Shown here in pieces: positions 63,001 through 64,000 of a stretch of 64,000 nt of DNA. Below the pieces are notes generated by a model. That model searched no databases, had not been told where the DNA came from, and worked only from the letters and a program-made list of their open reading frames with translations. This DNA comes from Limanda limanda (Eukaryota; Chordata; Actinopteri; Pleuronectiformes; Pleuronectidae). The stretch spans positions 6,600,901 to 6,664,900 of the forward strand of contig NC_083642.1 in NCBI RefSeq assembly GCF_963576545.1, written 5' to 3'. The translations under genes and the position numbers were made by a program. The number at the start of each line of letters is the position of its first letter. The stretch's first letter is position 1.

Positions 63001-64000
63001 CCCCCTGACGTTTACAAATGAAATGAATGAAAACCACTGGTACGTGACTCCTCTACAGGGAGACGCTCTATTATATCTTGGTTTACTCAAACAGAAGCTT
63101 CCCTGTCATTGGCTGCGAGCAGGGACACCAGACGAAGAATGGTTACCCCAGATAGCGAGGGGACGCAAGCAAGGGGAATAATGGCAGGCTTAGAAAGAGA
63201 GCCTTGTCCAATGTTTTTAGCCGTTTTCAAAATTGATTTATTCTTACCGATCAAGCAGACCCCATGTATTCTCAACCAACGGATGAAGGACGAAAGGTAT
63301 AATTTGTCAGAAACCCACTGGTCCACTGGAAATTGTTAGTGAAAACGGATGAAAAAATCCTGTACGTACGCGACACTGTTGTGTGTCTTCCAAGTTTTCC
63401 TTTTTCACTTCAAACCTGCGGCGCCTACCCTGAGAAATTGGGTAAAGTTTTAGTGGCGAAGGAACATCGTTTCACTTCCTTTTGTCTACGTTGATGGTCT
63501 TTTAAGTTGGATGTCAGTCTCCCGCCCCACCCCCACCCCCAAATAGACTACTATATTAACCTGTGAGATGTTGTGACAGCGTGGCATACTGGAGTGCCTT
63601 TGCAAAGAGCGTGTTCAACCTTTTCAATGTTGTGAAAGACGATGAACATCTCTAAGTTCTTTCATCCTGTATCCTAGAATGGCTGCTATGTTTTGCTCTC
63701 CCCTGAGGAGGAGTTAACAACCTTGAAGCTTTGTAAACATCAACGTTACGTGGAATAAAAAGTGGATTATCAAAGGGATATTTCCTGTGAAAGCAAACAT
63801 CTGCTATGATAACTTATCATCATCTTTTATCTCTTGATCAATCCGTACAGCACTCCTCTTCTTTGTGATGACACCCCCGGTTTTTATTGTATTGTTATCT
63901 TGATAAACAGTGATGTTTATCACATTCTGGCAATTGTTTAGATGTTATTCATGATTTTCAGCTCTTTAAATGGCATGTCAACATTGTATTGTTAATATTA
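60081..64000. other. Intronic sequence without recognised gene
   Basis: Contains a GC-rich patch at 60480-60720, GA-rich repeats at 61441-61512 and otherwise unique sequence. 62160-62350, with several ATTTATTT and TAATAATAAAG motifs, is another repeat-poor candidate regulatory stretch. Confidence 0.35.
61441..61512. repeat. GA-rich microsatellite
   Basis: Imperfect GA with GGGA and GCGA units, including a tandem GAGCGAGAGAAAGAGAGAGG. Confidence 0.9.

Larger units (their letters stand above)
24594..64000 (-). other. camta1: camta1 intron upstream of the CG-1 exon (partial)
   Basis: This is everything between the exon acceptor and the right edge of the window, at least 39.4 kb. The acceptor side (24594-24640) is purine-rich on the plus strand, meaning a polypyrimidine tract on the gene strand. 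No further camta1 exon was recognised. The contents are microsatellites, LINE tails, a possible hAT fossil, a CpG-rich hairpin and candidate regulatory stretches, listed separately. Confidence 0.8.

Overview
This is vertebrate genomic DNA, almost certainly from a ray-finned (teleost) fish. It carries dense CA/GT, GA/CT and poly-G microsatellites, fish-type DNA transposons (hAT and Tc1 families) and short truncated LINE tails. There are no prokaryotic operons, rRNA, tRNA or CRISPR arrays. Nearly all long open frames are chance frames, many of them running through microsatellites.

The anchor is one 68-bp exon on the minus strand at 24526-24593. It has a textbook pyrimidine-rich acceptor and a GTAAG donor. 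It encodes a 22-residue block starting EIAAYLITFEK and ending EEWLTTSPKT plus two bases of an Arg codon. I recognise this as the start of the CG-1 DNA-binding domain of CAMTA1 (calmodulin-binding transcription activator 1). The window is therefore intragenic: camta1 is transcribed right to left, and I found none of its other exons. The introns on either side are at least 39.4 kb (upstream, 24594-64000) and 24.5 kb (downstream, 1-24525). Very long CG-1-region introns fit the large size of this gene in vertebrates.

Intronic layout. At 3.09-3.48 kb there is a decayed, internally deleted Tc1/mariner element. At 17.30-18.13 kb there is a complete 831-bp non-autonomous hAT element with 8-bp target duplications and a surviving BED zinc-finger exon. 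At 21.74-22.0 kb a short sequence occurs twice, once interrupted by a 104-bp GT-AG segment and once without it. At 27.4-27.9 kb a 36-bp module is duplicated. A possible hAT transposase fossil lies at 28.9 kb, a probable LINE tail at 32.2 kb, a CpG-rich hairpin with NRF1- and ETS-like sites at 33.4 kb, and a LINE tail with a 15-bp target duplication at 48.0-48.3 kb. Between them are several low-repeat stretches rich in homeodomain, CCAAT and Otx-type motifs. These look like candidate conserved non-coding elements, but conservation cannot be tested from one sequence.

The strongest unusual observation is the 21.74-22.0 kb pair. The two copies differ exactly at splice-site boundaries, as expected if an unspliced gene fragment sits beside a spliced (retroposed) copy of the same fragment. 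I do not recognise the source gene.
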